Shown here piece by piece: positions 46,401 to 54,734 of a stretch of DNA of 64,000 nucleotides. Numbering within the stretch: position 1 is the stretch's first letter; the number at the start of each line of letters is the position of its first letter. A program made the position numbers and the translations under genes. The DNA is from Pseudomonadales bacterium (GTDB lineage Bacteria; Pseudomonadota; Gammaproteobacteria; Pseudomonadales; UBA7239), in contig JANQLY010000014.1 in assembly GCA_028280345.1 (NCBI GenBank), positions 124,001-188,000 on the forward strand, read 5' to 3'. Below the pieces are notes generated by a model that was given only the letters and a program-made list of their open reading frames with translations, was not told where the DNA came from and searched no databases.

Positions 46401-47158
46401 AGATACTCCTTAACATCCTCTTTGTAGAAGTCCAACACGCTCTTGTTGACATGGCCTGCTTCATAGGGTGTTTCCGACGGCGCTTCGACATTATGATAAA
46501 GATCATAATCAAACGGCGCATTAGCACTAGCAATAATATCGGAGACATCAGTCGCCGGGTAATGGCGCTCCTTGAAAGAAGGATCAAGAGCTACCCAGCG
46601 ACAATCGTCATCCACGTCTGTACAGGTCTGCGAAGCCGCATCACCAATACCGCGGTAATTGTTATAGGGCAATAAAGCTTCAACCCAGACATGGTGAAAC
46701 CAGGTCAGATCATTATTACCCCCCAAATAATGGCCCTGAAGTGCTCTCTGCCTTATCGCTACACTAGCATCGTCGTCAATATTCAGCCAGTTGGAAAAGC
46801 GCTCATTTTCCATCTGTACCGACCCCATGGAAAAGCGCGCCTCAATACCCTGGGAGCGCAACATCGCAATTAACAGAATAGACAGGTCAACATTATTGCC
46901 TTGCATGGTATTCGCCGTATGCACGATATCGCTTTTAATACCGCTATACGGTACAAATTCTGCGTTATTTCTTACATAGTGATAAATTTCCAGTGCCGAC
47001 ATGCCATCAACACGGGTTTTAATATCGGCCGCATCACCGGTATAACGAATCTCCTTTGTTTCACAAAGGTAAACATTTGTACCACTGGTACAGGTTGCTT
47101 GCGCCCCATATGAAAAGGCCAACAAAGAAGCAACTATTATAATTTTGCACAACTTCAT
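40427..47158 (-). CDS. Giant RHS/YD-repeat protein with transglutaminase-like N-domain and variable C-terminal tip
   Basis: This 2243-residue protein has a signal peptide (cleavage near AQA), then a transglutaminase-like domain at about 35-200 whose His (FHHVWVEALL) and Asp (WVALDPSF) are present but whose Cys position reads NNVDLSILL and lacks Cys. A region of about 580 residues of unknown fold follows. From about 785 (TVTGNMYHDEVDLVIPG) begins the RHS shell with dozens of YD repeats (YDxxGR/N, YxYD), closed by the RHS core LNYYRARYYNSETGRFISEDPIGF and NNPLGFIDPFG near 2080. A 160-residue tip follows that matches no toxin I know. The shell, core and new tip are the layout of polymorphic toxins. 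A Sec signal instead of a PAAR/VgrG link argues against type VI delivery. Confidence 0.9.
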   Translation of the reverse strand: MKLCKIIIVASLLAFSYGAQATCTSGTNVYLCETKEIRYTGDAADIKTRVDGMSALEIYHYVRNNAEFVPYSGIKSDIVHTANTMQGNNVDLSILLIAMLRSQGIEARFSMGSVQMENERFSNWLNIDDDASVAIRQRALQGHYLGGNNDLTWFHHVWVEALLPYNNYRGIGDAASQTCTDVDDDCRWVALDPSFKERHYPATDVSDIIASANAPFDYDLYHNVEAPSETPYEAGHVNKSVLDFYKEDVKEYLNQQTPPVALSEVIEPYVIKQDNLSVLPATFPYKLGSSGPYHRDSVEDYESNLPTVGSPATDYPKWKHELSIYAIANECGTDELERYGPVTVDIRELSIKPLSISWEDDTSPDNSGTNDKLNVRLGDTAIGTLLDDTTAKQKDGTNCTVSGNFALNSSINLIAEVEYKHNWAGSNSSTYENIAYARKIGQKIVIGVSTPVSHKVQVLQAKRDLLALYDTWPLVYDGSGDPFVDNPSAGTQGSYDVNDTALDQHEDAFRDYSNALLEVANRHYEAQRVQQINELGAIVNVSFDQVISIGFYHSEAQIEHFDDIPFGVTPMHKVIHHGNVLDPYESDADTISNNRTNDAWHIMGYIASSLEHEVWQDVNHIDAYSTIGTFQDAKGSSPVISLVDYTLVDGDNYQTVITDTNHRTWLNLPDALDPYDMSNTDNDNDYQIDIQIVDTKIPLTGGDDYYAYIVHAYYTKKDGSALTEKELIRSWYTISGQNNGGNESDDETGESPLDDNVTSEEQPAEADNGEETPSSNDPISTVTGNMYHDEVDLVIPGIGLNYQFTRTFNSKGSRVAEVGNSNNYPLSKGWTHSYNMKLVANDFGEFYGDGNALHTDGHVSSITYINARGTEFNYPIDVNGGATQPTEPVGVFNEMVLDDPDENVAGGYHSIKFRNGTKYVFEGVSGADMTDVDDVARLYKIKDAYGKELTFTYNGSGQLTDIDDNLGITGRTGLTLTYHTSGNGNGRLHKVTDWESREWVYAYDSESRLSTVTNPESETITYTYDGDSHRVEKVEWPQVRNSKKKSATFSYYENGKGFEYIDALGNRETLEYDKFRSRTTINLPNGEEITHYFDNRGDWKKYVDELGGFSEYKNNADDLMWEITDVYGDTTQYSYQKNNDLDADASDTGGNVTRIKNKKGDSAYFDYSYFDDVQLGLYDKLTKYTDWNGNEFEYEYYAATNAGTDAVKGKLKESRIKSLDSGGSTYTNVVTRSFTYYADSSTKHGQPKQMIEYITPISGPSVSSEQRKTDFTYDYSVIAPGVRVTRTITGVTENDTRVITDDYDDLWRLTSRTLQRQTSPTDSTLIDITTAFTYDDAGRLTEMVMPEGEKIEYTYDDNGKVTASTAYYPVSGTPATSLHSECTAVTGYHKCEIATYTYDLMDRLIETADIGDNTLTFERDVMGNIVKRTDALGNITEMEYDAKSRLTAVIDGNGNRTAYQFDALDRLIAVTDANGNTTTFEYDVLGRRTKVVTPGNRELTFDEYDANGNLLYATNANANKNATPVNTDGYSVTNEYDELNRLTSSLNAENGTTTIEYDLLGNVLSITDAENQETLYDYDDLGRLIEIEDPIKEAGTDKKVTFTYDEANNLLSATDRLGEVTRYTYDKNNRIEQINYVDDATQDTFTYDQYGDLISAQNSAVTYTYTYDAWHRLTSKTDSRNNLTLSYTYDAMGNLVTKTDYQGEVSSYRYDGINRLVGISNSAYQSVSYRYDAAGRLQSRILSSGAKTLYEYDTDSRVTKLTYVGVNGTELNSKIMEYDEVGNITKETIGVNTITYTYDALHRITGADYSAGWGYDDLTFTYDKVGNRKTAVVGATTFYYVYNNDGNRLDKVCTALNVAEDDCTAGNQVYRYSYNDNGSLTAEYNSSDTQTASYSWNQKGQLTEDTSNSKTTSYAYDIYGYRINQTYDDASEEQYLLEGPHLEAIYDENDNLEASYQRGLFIDEIVSANIKVNGRFVNHSFYQSLNNSVEYVEDHNGTVQQTTTFSPFGKLLAQTGASLNSSLYTGRSLDSDSGLNYYRARYYNSETGRFISEDPIGFAGGINFYAYVSNNPLGFIDPFGFEPKEPLTPVQPESVTSEPENSVRGITQDSTAEEVLTALTSMAEGESITGKELTELGGLYKNAKHIKEIVRTEDGVTVELSITARFALAVIPDTPSVENNSEISITPADVGGGEQGFHVSSETIKIHYSLRGEKDVLDIYVNNDGYKESIDDVIYYIIKEGGW

Positions 47159-47234
47159 AACTTTACCTGTTCCGTTTTATTTGTTTTACCCAACAAATAA
47201 TTAGTTTAAATAATTCTGTAGTTTTGATATGGAT

Positions 47235-47810
47235 CTAAGGTGACTCAGACTCCGGAGATTCATCTTCAGGCACAGCCATAATGCTAACCGTAGGTGAGAC
47301 TTCAGTTTTCTTAATTTCCAGTCGAGCAATTACCTGATCAAGCAACTCCGGAGACTCAGTATTAATCGCCTGATTAATATCACCCAACAAGGATGACAAT
47401 CTGGCTTTGCCCATTTCTCCACTCCCCTGCTTGTCTTTATGCTCTGCACGTTTCTCGCGAGCCATCCTGTAGAGCTGCTTTAGCTCCTGAGCCAGGACCT
47501 TGATGTCCTTTTTTGCCGCCTTGACCGCTTGTTTGTCACTCAAGCCACTATCACGCAGACTTATCAGCTCCTGGCGCAACTCCGCCACCAGATCAACCAG
47601 CTCATTACGATAAAGATTTTGCTGTTTCGTGTGTTTTTTCTCAGCCTTTTTCATCGCGCCCACAATCTGCCGATAACGCTTTTCTTCTTCCGCACTCAGC
47701 TCCAGCTCAGCACCAGAGGCTAAAGAATTCACCGAGTTATTCGCTGCAAATAGCGGCTGACTAACAAGCAAAACACACAAAACTATTAGTTTTTTAATAT
47801 TGATTATCAT
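47235..47810 (-). CDS. Exported helical/coiled-coil protein, first gene of RHS block
   Basis: This 191-residue protein has a signal peptide (LIVLCVLLVSQPLFA) and a long Lys/Glu/Gln-rich helical domain (about 38-140: LSAEEEKRYRQIVGAMKKAEKK, then ELRQELISLRDSGLSDKQAV). It ends with a short Pro/Glu/Ser tail (DESPESESP). It precedes the RHS gene by 76 bp on the same strand and is preceded by a 675-bp AT-rich gap, so it probably heads the transcript. Function unknown; a chaperone or anchor for the giant RHS protein is a guess. Confidence 0.7.
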   Translation of the reverse strand: MIINIKKLIVLCVLLVSQPLFAANNSVNSLASGAELELSAEEEKRYRQIVGAMKKAEKKHTKQQNLYRNELVDLVAELRQELISLRDSGLSDKQAVKAAKKDIKVLAQELKQLYRMAREKRAEHKDKQGSGEMGKARLSSLLGDINQAINTESPELLDQVIARLEIKKTEVSPTVSIMAVPEDESPESESP

Positions 47811-48485
47811 TCCAACCTCTTTCTCTTTTCAATTTCCAATAAGAGTCTATTGACAAGCTGTTTATCCGCACGCACAGGCACAACTTATCGCATTTACACA
47901 AACAATAACTGAAACTGATTTAGCACGACCCACAAATAGCATATTTTTTTCCAAGCTTTTTGGCTGAATATACTGCAAGCTCAGCACAAACTGACCCAAC
48001 CGGTCTCATTATCGTTACCAAAACTCTTAAACTGTATTTACAATCCATTTAACTAAAACTACATGTAACTTAATTGTCGATATAAAAAACATTAAATCTT
48101 CAACCAGTCTGATATCTCTGAATGTTTATTACTGCAATATTTACCGCATCAAAACCATCTGTATTTCTTGTAAATTTTTTGGCAATCCTGCCATTCAGCG
48201 TCTTACTACGTAGCTACTTAACTCTCTTTACTGCTTTTTGCTACTGCGCGTTTAATTAGATTTTATTTACAGATATTTCAAAAGATATGGACGCTATACT
48301 ACGCCGACATTTTATAAAATCAACCCCTCCGAATTAAAAAAATTTTAAAATGTGAATGTTTCGACTTTTTGATCAGACTTTATAAATGGCTGACAAATTT
48401 GCTCAACGTTTTGCAAAAAAAGAAAACTATTAAAAAAATCAGCAACTTAACAGCCACACTTAAAAAAATTTATTCTCTTAATATT
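47811..48485. other. Long AT-rich intergenic region upstream of RHS block
   Basis: This 675-bp stretch is clearly more AT-rich than its flanks, with many A and T runs (for example around 48330-48350 and 48410-48470). No open frame, RNA gene or strong inverted repeat was found. It probably carries the promoter of the RHS block and could be a target of H-NS-like silencing, as is common at acquired loci. Confidence 0.5.
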
Positions 48486-49025
48486 TTAAAAACTCGACCC
48501 GGGTTGTTTAAGAAACTCTATTTCTTCTACTGTAGATTCTCTATTTAATATTGCATTGCGGTGCGGGTAGCGTCCAAAGCGCTCAATAATTACCTTGTGC
48601 TTGATCTCATAGTCGAGATTATTCTCCAAACCCGGTTGATTAAACAATTGCATGGCAAGCTCGTGATCAGCAAGCTCTTCACTGTGCATTAAAGGCATAT
48701 AGAGAAAGCTTTTCTCTGCAAGTTGCAGTTGTTTATCTATTCCCCGATCTACCGCGGCCCTGGTTAGCTCAATCGCTAAGGCATCCTGAGCAAAAGCGCG
48801 CGCATCATCGCGAAACATATTGCGGGAAAACTGATCAAGCACAATGATTTCCGCCAGGCAACCGAGTGCTTCGTTACGCCAATCAACCAGCCCTCCCTTC
48901 GCAGCCTGCTGATGTGTTTCACCAAAGCGTTTTGCGATTTCCTGATCCAGCTCCTCGCTTTTTATATACCACTGCTTCGGTTCAAGCTCATCAAACCAGA
49001 AGTTGATCACAGTTTGATAGTCCAC
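48486..49025 (-). CDS. DUF924 family protein
   Basis: This 179-residue soluble helical protein has the DUF924 landmarks: INFWFDELEPKQWYIKSEELD at the N-terminus, CLAEIIVLDQFSRNMFRDD in the middle, and FLYMPLMHSEE plus HKVIIERFGRYPHRNAIL towards the end. The family is TPR-like, widespread and of unknown function. It is downstream of a virulence-factor-family gene (11 bp gap) and the biotin genes on the same strand. Confidence 0.92.
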   Translation of the reverse strand: MDYQTVINFWFDELEPKQWYIKSEELDQEIAKRFGETHQQAAKGGLVDWRNEALGCLAEIIVLDQFSRNMFRDDARAFAQDALAIELTRAAVDRGIDKQLQLAEKSFLYMPLMHSEELADHELAMQLFNQPGLENNLDYEIKHKVIIERFGRYPHRNAILNRESTVEEIEFLKQPGSSF

Positions 49026-49036
49026 AACTATCCCTC

Positions 49037-49390
49037 TTATCCTTCTGCTTCCTGATTGCGCGCTTCTTCTTCACACTGTTCCTGCCCCGCAGCATCGATA
49101 CCCGCGTTATCACGCTGCTCCCAGAGCCATTCTTTGGGGTATTTCTCTACCAGTTCCGCGGCGAGTTGCTCGGCAAGCACTTTTGCATCACCACAATCCT
49201 GTTCGGATTTTTCATAGCGAAAACCGGCTGCATAATCATCAGCACTCGTGGCGCCACTTTTAGTCGCAACTGCATCAACCGTTACCATATAGATTTTCGG
49301 TAGCTGCACATTTGCCTTGTTATCGCGACTTTCCTTTACCATGACCGATACTGGAATTTCTTTCCAATACGTAACTTTGACTTTTGCCAT
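49037..49390 (-). CDS. Small 'virulence factor' family protein
   Basis: This 117-residue protein begins KVKVTYWKEIPVSVMVKESRD, the pattern of the small family annotated as virulence factor (PF13769-like) in proteobacteria. Residues about 45-80 (ATSADDYAAGFRYEKSEQDCGD) fit its second block. The tail is acidic, Glu/Gln rich and probably disordered. The start is the ATG at 49390 with GGAGAAG upstream. Function unknown. It follows bioHC by 32 bp and may be co-transcribed. Confidence 0.7.
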   Translation of the reverse strand: MAKVKVTYWKEIPVSVMVKESRDNKANVQLPKIYMVTVDAVATKSGATSADDYAAGFRYEKSEQDCGDAKVLAEQLAAELVEKYPKEWLWEQRDNAGIDAAGQEQCEEEARNQEAEG

Positions 49391-49422
49391 TAACACTTCT
49401 CCAAACGTTAGTATTTAAAAAA

Positions 49423-51030
49423 TTAGTTGCGTAACACGAGATACACAACCTCATAATGTGCAGGCAAGCCACGCTTATTACGCTGCTTTTCGTAAGCGGC
49501 AGTAAAACTCCTCAGCTTGCCTTTACTTGTCAGCCCTTCACTTTGCCCCGTATTGATATTGTGTGCCCCAATCGCCTTGAGTTCGCGAGTCAGGTCGCGT
49601 ACCTGTGCATAGTCACGCACAACAGTTTGTGTTTCACTCGTTACTAGCGCAAACCCCTCTGCCTGAGCCTGTTCTTTTAATATCGCCTCAGTGACAAAGT
49701 AGTTAACATGCGCACAACTATCCACAGCTTGCCAGGCACGCTTAAGCTCCTTCAATGTTCCCTGCTGAAAGGTTGACACTACCGCCACACCACCCGGCAC
49801 CAATACCCGCTGTATCTCACCAAACAAGGCGGGGAGATGCTGACACCACTGTATCGCCAAACTGGAGAACAACACATCAATACTGTTATCAGCCAACGGC
49901 AGGTTTTCCGCATCAGCGCACAAACCGTTAAAGCCGGGATTGTTGTGCTGCGCCACTTGCAACATGCCACTCGCGATGTCGAGTCCAAACACAGCAGCTT
50001 GCGGAAACCGTTGTTGCAGTGTCTGGTAGTAGTAACCTGTCCCACAACCGAGATCCAGCACACGAGCAGTATTGTTCGGCAAAACATCGGGCAGCTTACT
50101 CAATAGACAGTCACCAACCTGCCGCTGCAAGTCAGCAGCAGCGTCATAGGTACGCGCGGCACGACTGAATGAACGTGCCACACGTTTCTTATCAATGCGA
50201 TATGGCAAACGCTCAACAAATTCAACCAGTTGATTCACAAAACGCTGTGGCGCAGATAAAAACGGTGCATGGGCAATACCTTTATAGACTGCAACCTCCT
50301 GGCAGTCTTTATGTACTTTGTTAAAACGCGCGATACGTGTTATCTCGGCCACAGCAGCCGCAGGTACGAGACGATCATTTTCGCCAAATATATGCAATCC
50401 CGGTGTCGACAGTTGCGCAAAACCGGCACGATTATCAATACAGCTGAGTAACTCAAGGCCTTGCAGCAAATTTTCTACAGATACCGCACTGAGCTTGTCA
50501 CGCAAGCTGCGCGTTTGTTGTTTTTCCTGTTCATCACCTTTGGCAATCAAACCACAAAAACGTTTGCGCGTAACATCTGCTTGCTGCTGTATACTTTGTT
50601 GAAACTGCGCAAAGCTCTCTGCATCCATACCGCTCCAACCATCTGTAGCAAGCCATTTTAAATTGCTGCCCACAGTCACCAATGCAGTAACACGCTGTGG
50701 ATAACGCTGCGCAAACGCAGTGGCGAGCATACCGCCAAGAGACCAGCCAAGCAGAATGCTGTGCTCCGGCAATATGACTCTCAGCTCTTCAAGTATCGAT
50801 GTCACATCAACACCAGCGCTTTCGCTACGTCCAAAACCAGGCAAATCCAGTGTTATAACATCAAAATGCGGTTTCAACAGGGTCAGCAGTTCATTCCATA
50901 TACCACTATCAAAACCCCAGCCATGCAATAATACCAGCGGTACATCGATAACTTTCTCACCTTCACAAGGATAAGCAGACGTATATATATCGCGATAATG
51001 CTTATCAGACTGCAAGACAACTTCAGGCAT
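49423..51030 (-). CDS. bioHC: Bifunctional BioHC: pimeloyl-ACP methyl ester esterase fused to malonyl-ACP methyltransferase
   Basis: This is a 535-residue fusion. Residues 1 to about 265 are an alpha/beta hydrolase with [13 protein letters not shown], the nucleophile elbow [14 protein letters not shown] (Asp) and GIAHAPFLS (His), i.e. BioH. About 280-535 is a class I SAM methyltransferase with [12 protein letters not shown] and [20 protein letters not shown], i.e. BioC. BioC methylates malonyl-ACP so that fatty-acid synthesis makes pimelate; BioH later removes the methyl group. One polypeptide thus carries the first and last steps. Such BioHC fusions are known from related marine gammaproteobacteria. 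The ATG overlaps the bioF stop by 8 bp. Confidence 0.93.
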   Translation of the reverse strand: MPEVVLQSDKHYRDIYTSAYPCEGEKVIDVPLVLLHGWGFDSGIWNELLTLLKPHFDVITLDLPGFGRSESAGVDVTSILEELRVILPEHSILLGWSLGGMLATAFAQRYPQRVTALVTVGSNLKWLATDGWSGMDAESFAQFQQSIQQQADVTRKRFCGLIAKGDEQEKQQTRSLRDKLSAVSVENLLQGLELLSCIDNRAGFAQLSTPGLHIFGENDRLVPAAAVAEITRIARFNKVHKDCQEVAVYKGIAHAPFLSAPQRFVNQLVEFVERLPYRIDKKRVARSFSRAARTYDAAADLQRQVGDCLLSKLPDVLPNNTARVLDLGCGTGYYYQTLQQRFPQAAVFGLDIASGMLQVAQHNNPGFNGLCADAENLPLADNSIDVLFSSLAIQWCQHLPALFGEIQRVLVPGGVAVVSTFQQGTLKELKRAWQAVDSCAHVNYFVTEAILKEQAQAEGFALVTSETQTVVRDYAQVRDLTRELKAIGAHNINTGQSEGLTSKGKLRSFTAAYEKQRNKRGLPAHYEVVYLVLRN

Positions 51031-52186
51031 GTCGCACCTTCTTTAAACCCTCAAGCAGACGATCAATATCTTCACGACTGTGCTCTGCACTTAAGGTAAT
51101 ACGCAGTCTCGCGGTACCCTCCGGTACCGTTGGCGGGCGAATCATACCTACCAGCAAACCGCGCTGTAACAAATGATTGCCAACTAGCTGCGTACGCACA
51201 CTATCACCGATGACCACAGGCTGTATTGCTGTGTGGGAGTCCATAAGATCGAGGCCGAGCAAATGAGCTTCGGCGCGAAAATATTGAATATGACGATGCA
51301 ATTTTTCGCGACGCCAGTCTTCTTGCTGGATCAGCGCGAGACTCTTGCGACTCGCTGCAGCCACTGCCGGTGGCAAGGCAGTTGTATAGATATAACTGCG
51401 CGCAAACTGTATGAGGTTTTCAATCAAATCATCACTGCCCGCCACAAATGCCCCAAAGGTGCCAAAGGCCTTGCCAAGGGTGCCCACCAGAATCGGCAAC
51501 TGCTGTTGATCGACATGCAACTGCTCGGCGCTACCCCCACCATTAAAACCCATCACACCAAAACCATGAGCATCATCTACCATCAGCCAGGCATCGTTGC
51601 GCTGCGCAAGTTCTGCCAGTTCCTTGAGTGGTGCAATATCTCCATCCATGCTGAACACACCATCCGTGACAATTAACTTGTGACCACTTTCAGCTTTAAG
51701 CAGATAATTTTGCAGGCTATCCATATCATTGTGCAGATAGCGTTGGAAACGTGCACCGCTCAATAAGCCTGCATCAAGCAATGAGGCGTGATTCAGCTTA
51801 TCTTCATAGACGTAATCGCCCTTGCCCACAAGTGCAGTCAACACACCAAGGTTAGCCATATAACCGCTGGAAAACAGCAGTGTGCGATCGCGTCCGGTAA
51901 ATTCTGCCAGCTCTTCTTCGAGTGCATGGTGCTCAGTACTGTGCCCACTAACAAGATGAGACGCACCACTACCCACACCATATTTTTCCGCCGCCTCGAT
52001 AAATGCCTGCTTAACCTCAGGATGATTGGCAAGACCGAGATAGTCATTGGAGGAAAATGCGAGCACTTCTGCACCATCAATTTCTACTCGCGGCCCCTGC
52101 GCAGTTTGCAAACGCCTGCGTTGCCGATACAGCGACTGCTGCTGCCGCTCGTGCAAACGGTGCTGGAGAAATTGTTCAAGTGACAT
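51023..52186 (-). CDS. bioF: 8-amino-7-oxononanoate synthase
   Basis: This 387-residue PLP enzyme of the alpha-oxoamine synthase family condenses pimeloyl-ACP/CoA with alanine. It has [47 protein letters not shown], the [11 protein letters not shown] stretch, and GTLGKAFG with Lys239 as Schiff-base lysine. Length is typical. It is 32 bp downstream of bioB and overlaps bioHC. Confidence 0.96.
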   Translation of the reverse strand: MSLEQFLQHRLHERQQQSLYRQRRRLQTAQGPRVEIDGAEVLAFSSNDYLGLANHPEVKQAFIEAAEKYGVGSGASHLVSGHSTEHHALEEELAEFTGRDRTLLFSSGYMANLGVLTALVGKGDYVYEDKLNHASLLDAGLLSGARFQRYLHNDMDSLQNYLLKAESGHKLIVTDGVFSMDGDIAPLKELAELAQRNDAWLMVDDAHGFGVMGFNGGGSAEQLHVDQQQLPILVGTLGKAFGTFGAFVAGSDDLIENLIQFARSYIYTTALPPAVAAASRKSLALIQQEDWRREKLHRHIQYFRAEAHLLGLDLMDSHTAIQPVVIGDSVRTQLVGNHLLQRGLLVGMIRPPTVPEGTARLRITLSAEHSREDIDRLLEGLKKVRHA

Positions 52187-52218
52187 GGTTGCTACCTGTC
52201 AGGCTACCCATCAAAACA

Positions 52219-53283
52219 TCAGGCGGTGGCGTCGTAGAAGTATTGCTTGCTCTCTTCTTGCCTGATTTGCTCCTGCAACTGCTCTTCCTGCTCGGCATCA
52301 GTATCAGTAACCTGTACCTGTTCAGGCTGAATACCCAGTTTGTCAAACAGTTGCATATCCTTGTTCGCTGCCGGGTTCGGCGTGGTGAGCAATTTTTCAC
52401 CGTAGAAAATTGAATTGGCACCGGCAAAAAATGCCAGCGCCTGCATTTGTTCGTTCATTTCTTCACGACCTGCGGAAAGGCGCACATGGGATTGCGGCAT
52501 AAGAATACGCGCTACTGCAATGGTACGAATAAATTCAAACGGGTCGAGCTCTGTCTCTTCTTCCAGTGGCGTGCCAGCGACTTTAACCAGCATATTGATC
52601 GGCACCGATTCCGGTTGCTGCTCCATATTCGCAAGCTGCTGTAACAACCCGGCACGGTCATCAGCTGTTTCCCCCATACCGACGATACCGCCACAGCACA
52701 CTTTAATACCTGCTTCACGCACGTTGGCCAGTGTATCGAGCCGCTCTTCGTAGGTACGCGTAGTAATAATGTCACCATAGAATTCCGGTGATGTATCGAG
52801 GTTGTGGTTATAGTAGTCGAGGCCGGCATCGGCGAGTTGGCGGGATTGTTCCGACGTTAGCATGCCAAGGGTCATGCAACTCTCGAGGCCAAGCGCTTTG
52901 ACACCTTTCACCATTTCAAGCACATAGGGCATATCGCGTGTGTGCGGTTCACGCCAGGCAGCGCCCATACAAAAACGGCTTGCGCCACTCTCTTTTGCAA
53001 GCTTTGCCTCCTCAAGTACCTTTTCCACTTCCATGAGTTTTTCTTTTTCCAACTCGGTATTGTAGTGACCGGACTGGGGGCAGTATTTGCAGTCTTCGGG
53101 GCAGGCGCCGGTCTTGATCGATAGCAGCGTGCTCACCTGCACTTCATTCGGATTGAAATGCTGGCGGTGAACCGTCTGAGCCTGAAACAACAAATCATTA
53201 AACGGTAGCGCAAATAACGCGAGGATTTCAGCGCGGCTCCAGTCATTGCGAGGGCTGGCAGACAGTACAGTCAAATCATTCAT
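52219..53283 (-). CDS. bioB: Biotin synthase (radical SAM)
   Basis: This 354-residue enzyme inserts sulfur into dethiobiotin. The radical SAM cysteines are Cys61, Cys65 and Cys68 (CPEDCKYC), followed by [29 protein letters not shown] and [13 protein letters not shown], with the [2Fe-2S] region including [10 protein letters not shown] and RLSAGREEM. The ATG at 53283 was preferred to a TTG two codons earlier. First gene of bioB-bioF-bioHC; bioA and bioD are not in the window. Confidence 0.96.
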   Translation of the reverse strand: MNDLTVLSASPRNDWSRAEILALFALPFNDLLFQAQTVHRQHFNPNEVQVSTLLSIKTGACPEDCKYCPQSGHYNTELEKEKLMEVEKVLEEAKLAKESGASRFCMGAAWREPHTRDMPYVLEMVKGVKALGLESCMTLGMLTSEQSRQLADAGLDYYNHNLDTSPEFYGDIITTRTYEERLDTLANVREAGIKVCCGGIVGMGETADDRAGLLQQLANMEQQPESVPINMLVKVAGTPLEEETELDPFEFIRTIAVARILMPQSHVRLSAGREEMNEQMQALAFFAGANSIFYGEKLLTTPNPAANKDMQLFDKLGIQPEQVQVTDTDAEQEEQLQEQIRQEESKQYFYDATA

Positions 53284-53341
53284 GGTCAACGGATATCTCG
53301 TCTTTTCGTATTGTTAGGAAGTTTCCCGGGGCCGCTATAAA

Positions 53342-53366
53342 GTTACAGAATCATTATTTCTGTAAC
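53342..53366 (-). other. Hairpin in bioB leader
   Basis: Perfect 9-bp arms GTTACAGAA / TTCTGTAAC around a 7-base loop lie 59 bp upstream of bioB, inside its predicted leader RNA. There is no T-tract, so a structural leader element or a DNA operator are equally possible. Confidence 0.45.
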
Positions 53367-53454
53367 TCGCCTTGTAACATTGCCTCTGCAACATTGCTTC
53401 TACAACCGATGGGCTTTAGCATAGTCGATATTATTCAATATGCATGGGCTGCCT

Positions 53455-53482
53455 AGTTTAGACACCAGCGCCTGGCTGTCAA
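53455..53482 (-). promoter_or_regulatory. Predicted sigma70 promoter of bioB
   Basis: On the minus strand a perfect -35 TTGACA (53477-53482) and a -10 TAAACT (53455-53460) are separated by 16 bp. Transcription would start near 53448, giving a leader of about 165 nt before bioB. The -35 box lies inside one half of the BirA-type operator. Confidence 0.7.
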
Positions 53483-53508
53483 CCTGAAATGGACTTCAAG
53501 GTTTACAA
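53476..53508. promoter_or_regulatory. BirA-type biotin operator
   Basis: CTGTCAACC, 15-bp spacer, then GGTTTACAA. The second half is a perfect match and the first a 7-of-9 match to the BirA consensus TTGTAAACC-N15/16-GGTTTACAA. It overlaps the -35 box of the bioB promoter, and it ends 2 bp before the comF start, so it probably also affects comF. Confidence 0.75.
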
Positions 53509-53510
53509 AG

Positions 53511-54290
53511 ATGGATACATTCAAACCCCGACCTGCAGCTTTCAACCACCTTAAGCGGAATTTAACCACTTTTTTACCAGGGTTTTGCCAGCTATGCGGC
53601 ACCACTTGCCCCCACCCGGGAGGCAGCCGCCAATTACCACATGACCTCTGCGATAGCTGCTACCAAACATTGCCATGGATAGACTGCGCCTGCCATTGCT
53701 GCGGCCTACCGCTGCCACCAGGCAGTAGCACCTCTCTCTGCGGCCAGTGCCTCAAGCACCCTCCTGCTTTCAACCTCACGATTGCGCCACTACGGTATAC
53801 CGCGCCACTGAGTCGGCTAATTACAGACTTCAAATACCGCGGCAAACTTCCCTCGGGTCAGTTGCTTGGTGAACTACTGGCCAACGAAGTCAGTGATTAC
53901 TATTTATTTGAGCCAGACCTGCTGATACCGGAGATGATTATCCCTGTACCATTGCACTGGCAACGCTTCTGGCGGCGCGGTTTTAATCAGGCACAGGAAC
54001 TTGCTCGCCAAATCAGCAAACGCCTCGATATTCCCTGTAACCATCGTGCGCTCAAACGCCAGTTGCATACTCCCATGCAACAAAGCCTTGATCGACAACA
54101 GCGCCAGCGCAATTTGCGTAAAGCGTTTGTGGTTACTGCTCCCACCATTATCAAACAGCGGCGCATCGCGCTATTGGACGACGTGGTAACCACCACAGCA
54201 ACCGCACGGGAAATCAGTAATCTACTGCTTGCCAATGGCGCACAGGAAGTCCACATCTGGGCGCTCGCTCGCACCGCAGCCGATGATTAA
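53511..54290 (+). CDS. comF: ComF family phosphoribosyltransferase-like protein
   Basis: This 259-residue protein has an N-terminal zinc-binding part with repeated Cys pairs (Cys26/29, Cys47/50, Cys77/80) and a PRTase domain with PLHWQRFWRRGFNQAQELA, RQRQRNLRKAF and the PRPP loop IALLDDVVTTTATA. ComF is needed for uptake or processing of transforming DNA in competent bacteria. It is divergent from bioB, as in many gammaproteobacteria. The ribosome site region overlaps a BirA-type operator half. Confidence 0.92.
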   Translation: MDTFKPRPAAFNHLKRNLTTFLPGFCQLCGTTCPHPGGSRQLPHDLCDSCYQTLPWIDCACHCCGLPLPPGSSTSLCGQCLKHPPAFNLTIAPLRYTAPLSRLITDFKYRGKLPSGQLLGELLANEVSDYYLFEPDLLIPEMIIPVPLHWQRFWRRGFNQAQELARQISKRLDIPCNHRALKRQLHTPMQQSLDRQQRQRNLRKAFVVTAPTIIKQRRIALLDDVVTTTATAREISNLLLANGAQEVHIWALARTAADD

Positions 54291-54533
54291 ACACAACAAA
54301 CTGGTCGGGGGAAAGTGCTGCCCACTACAACCGGGCCAGGTACGGGCAGACTTTCTTACGGGACTACTACCTTAGGGACTACTACTTTGTGAAGTTATTG
54401 ATAGAACTTCTTGAGGGGACATCCTTCCGGCAGGGTTAATACTCAACACCCCACCGGCAATAACAGCTTGCTTGCGACTGTGTAACTGCCAAACCGAATA
54501 TCAATGCACAGTGCAAGGGTTTATCCAGGCATA

Positions 54534-54734
54534 TTAGCCAACACTGGATAATAGAGCTCTTTCTGCAGCTTTTTCCTGCTGGATTCGGTTATAGATTTCT
54601 TCACGGTGAACAGAAACTTCAGCGGGAGCTTCGATACCAAGGCGTACCTGGTTACCACGAACGCCAAGGACAGCTATTTGTACATCATCGCCAATCAGGA
54701 TTTTTTCACCAATTCTTCGAGTCAGAATTAACAT
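54534..54734 (-). CDS. csrA: Carbon storage regulator CsrA/RsmA
   Basis: This 66-residue RNA-binding protein is [17 protein letters not shown] at the start, with the RNA-contact residues Leu4 and Arg44 conserved ([12 protein letters not shown]). The longer open frame upstream (to 54869) is not part of the family; AGGAGG lies 9 bases before the ATG at 54734. CsrA binds GGA motifs in mRNA leaders and controls translation, typically of carbon storage, motility and biofilm genes. It is not next to alaS or tRNA-Ser as the classical copy is, so it could be an additional copy. Confidence 0.93.
   Translation of the reverse strand: MLILTRRIGEKILIGDDVQIAVLGVRGNQVRLGIEAPAEVSVHREEIYNRIQQEKAAERALLSSVG

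Noticed and set aside
54291..54533. Possible small RNA between comF and csrA (short repeat of GGGACTACTAC)
   Set aside because: Only a two-copy imperfect direct repeat and no clear terminator or promoter, so not reported as a feature.
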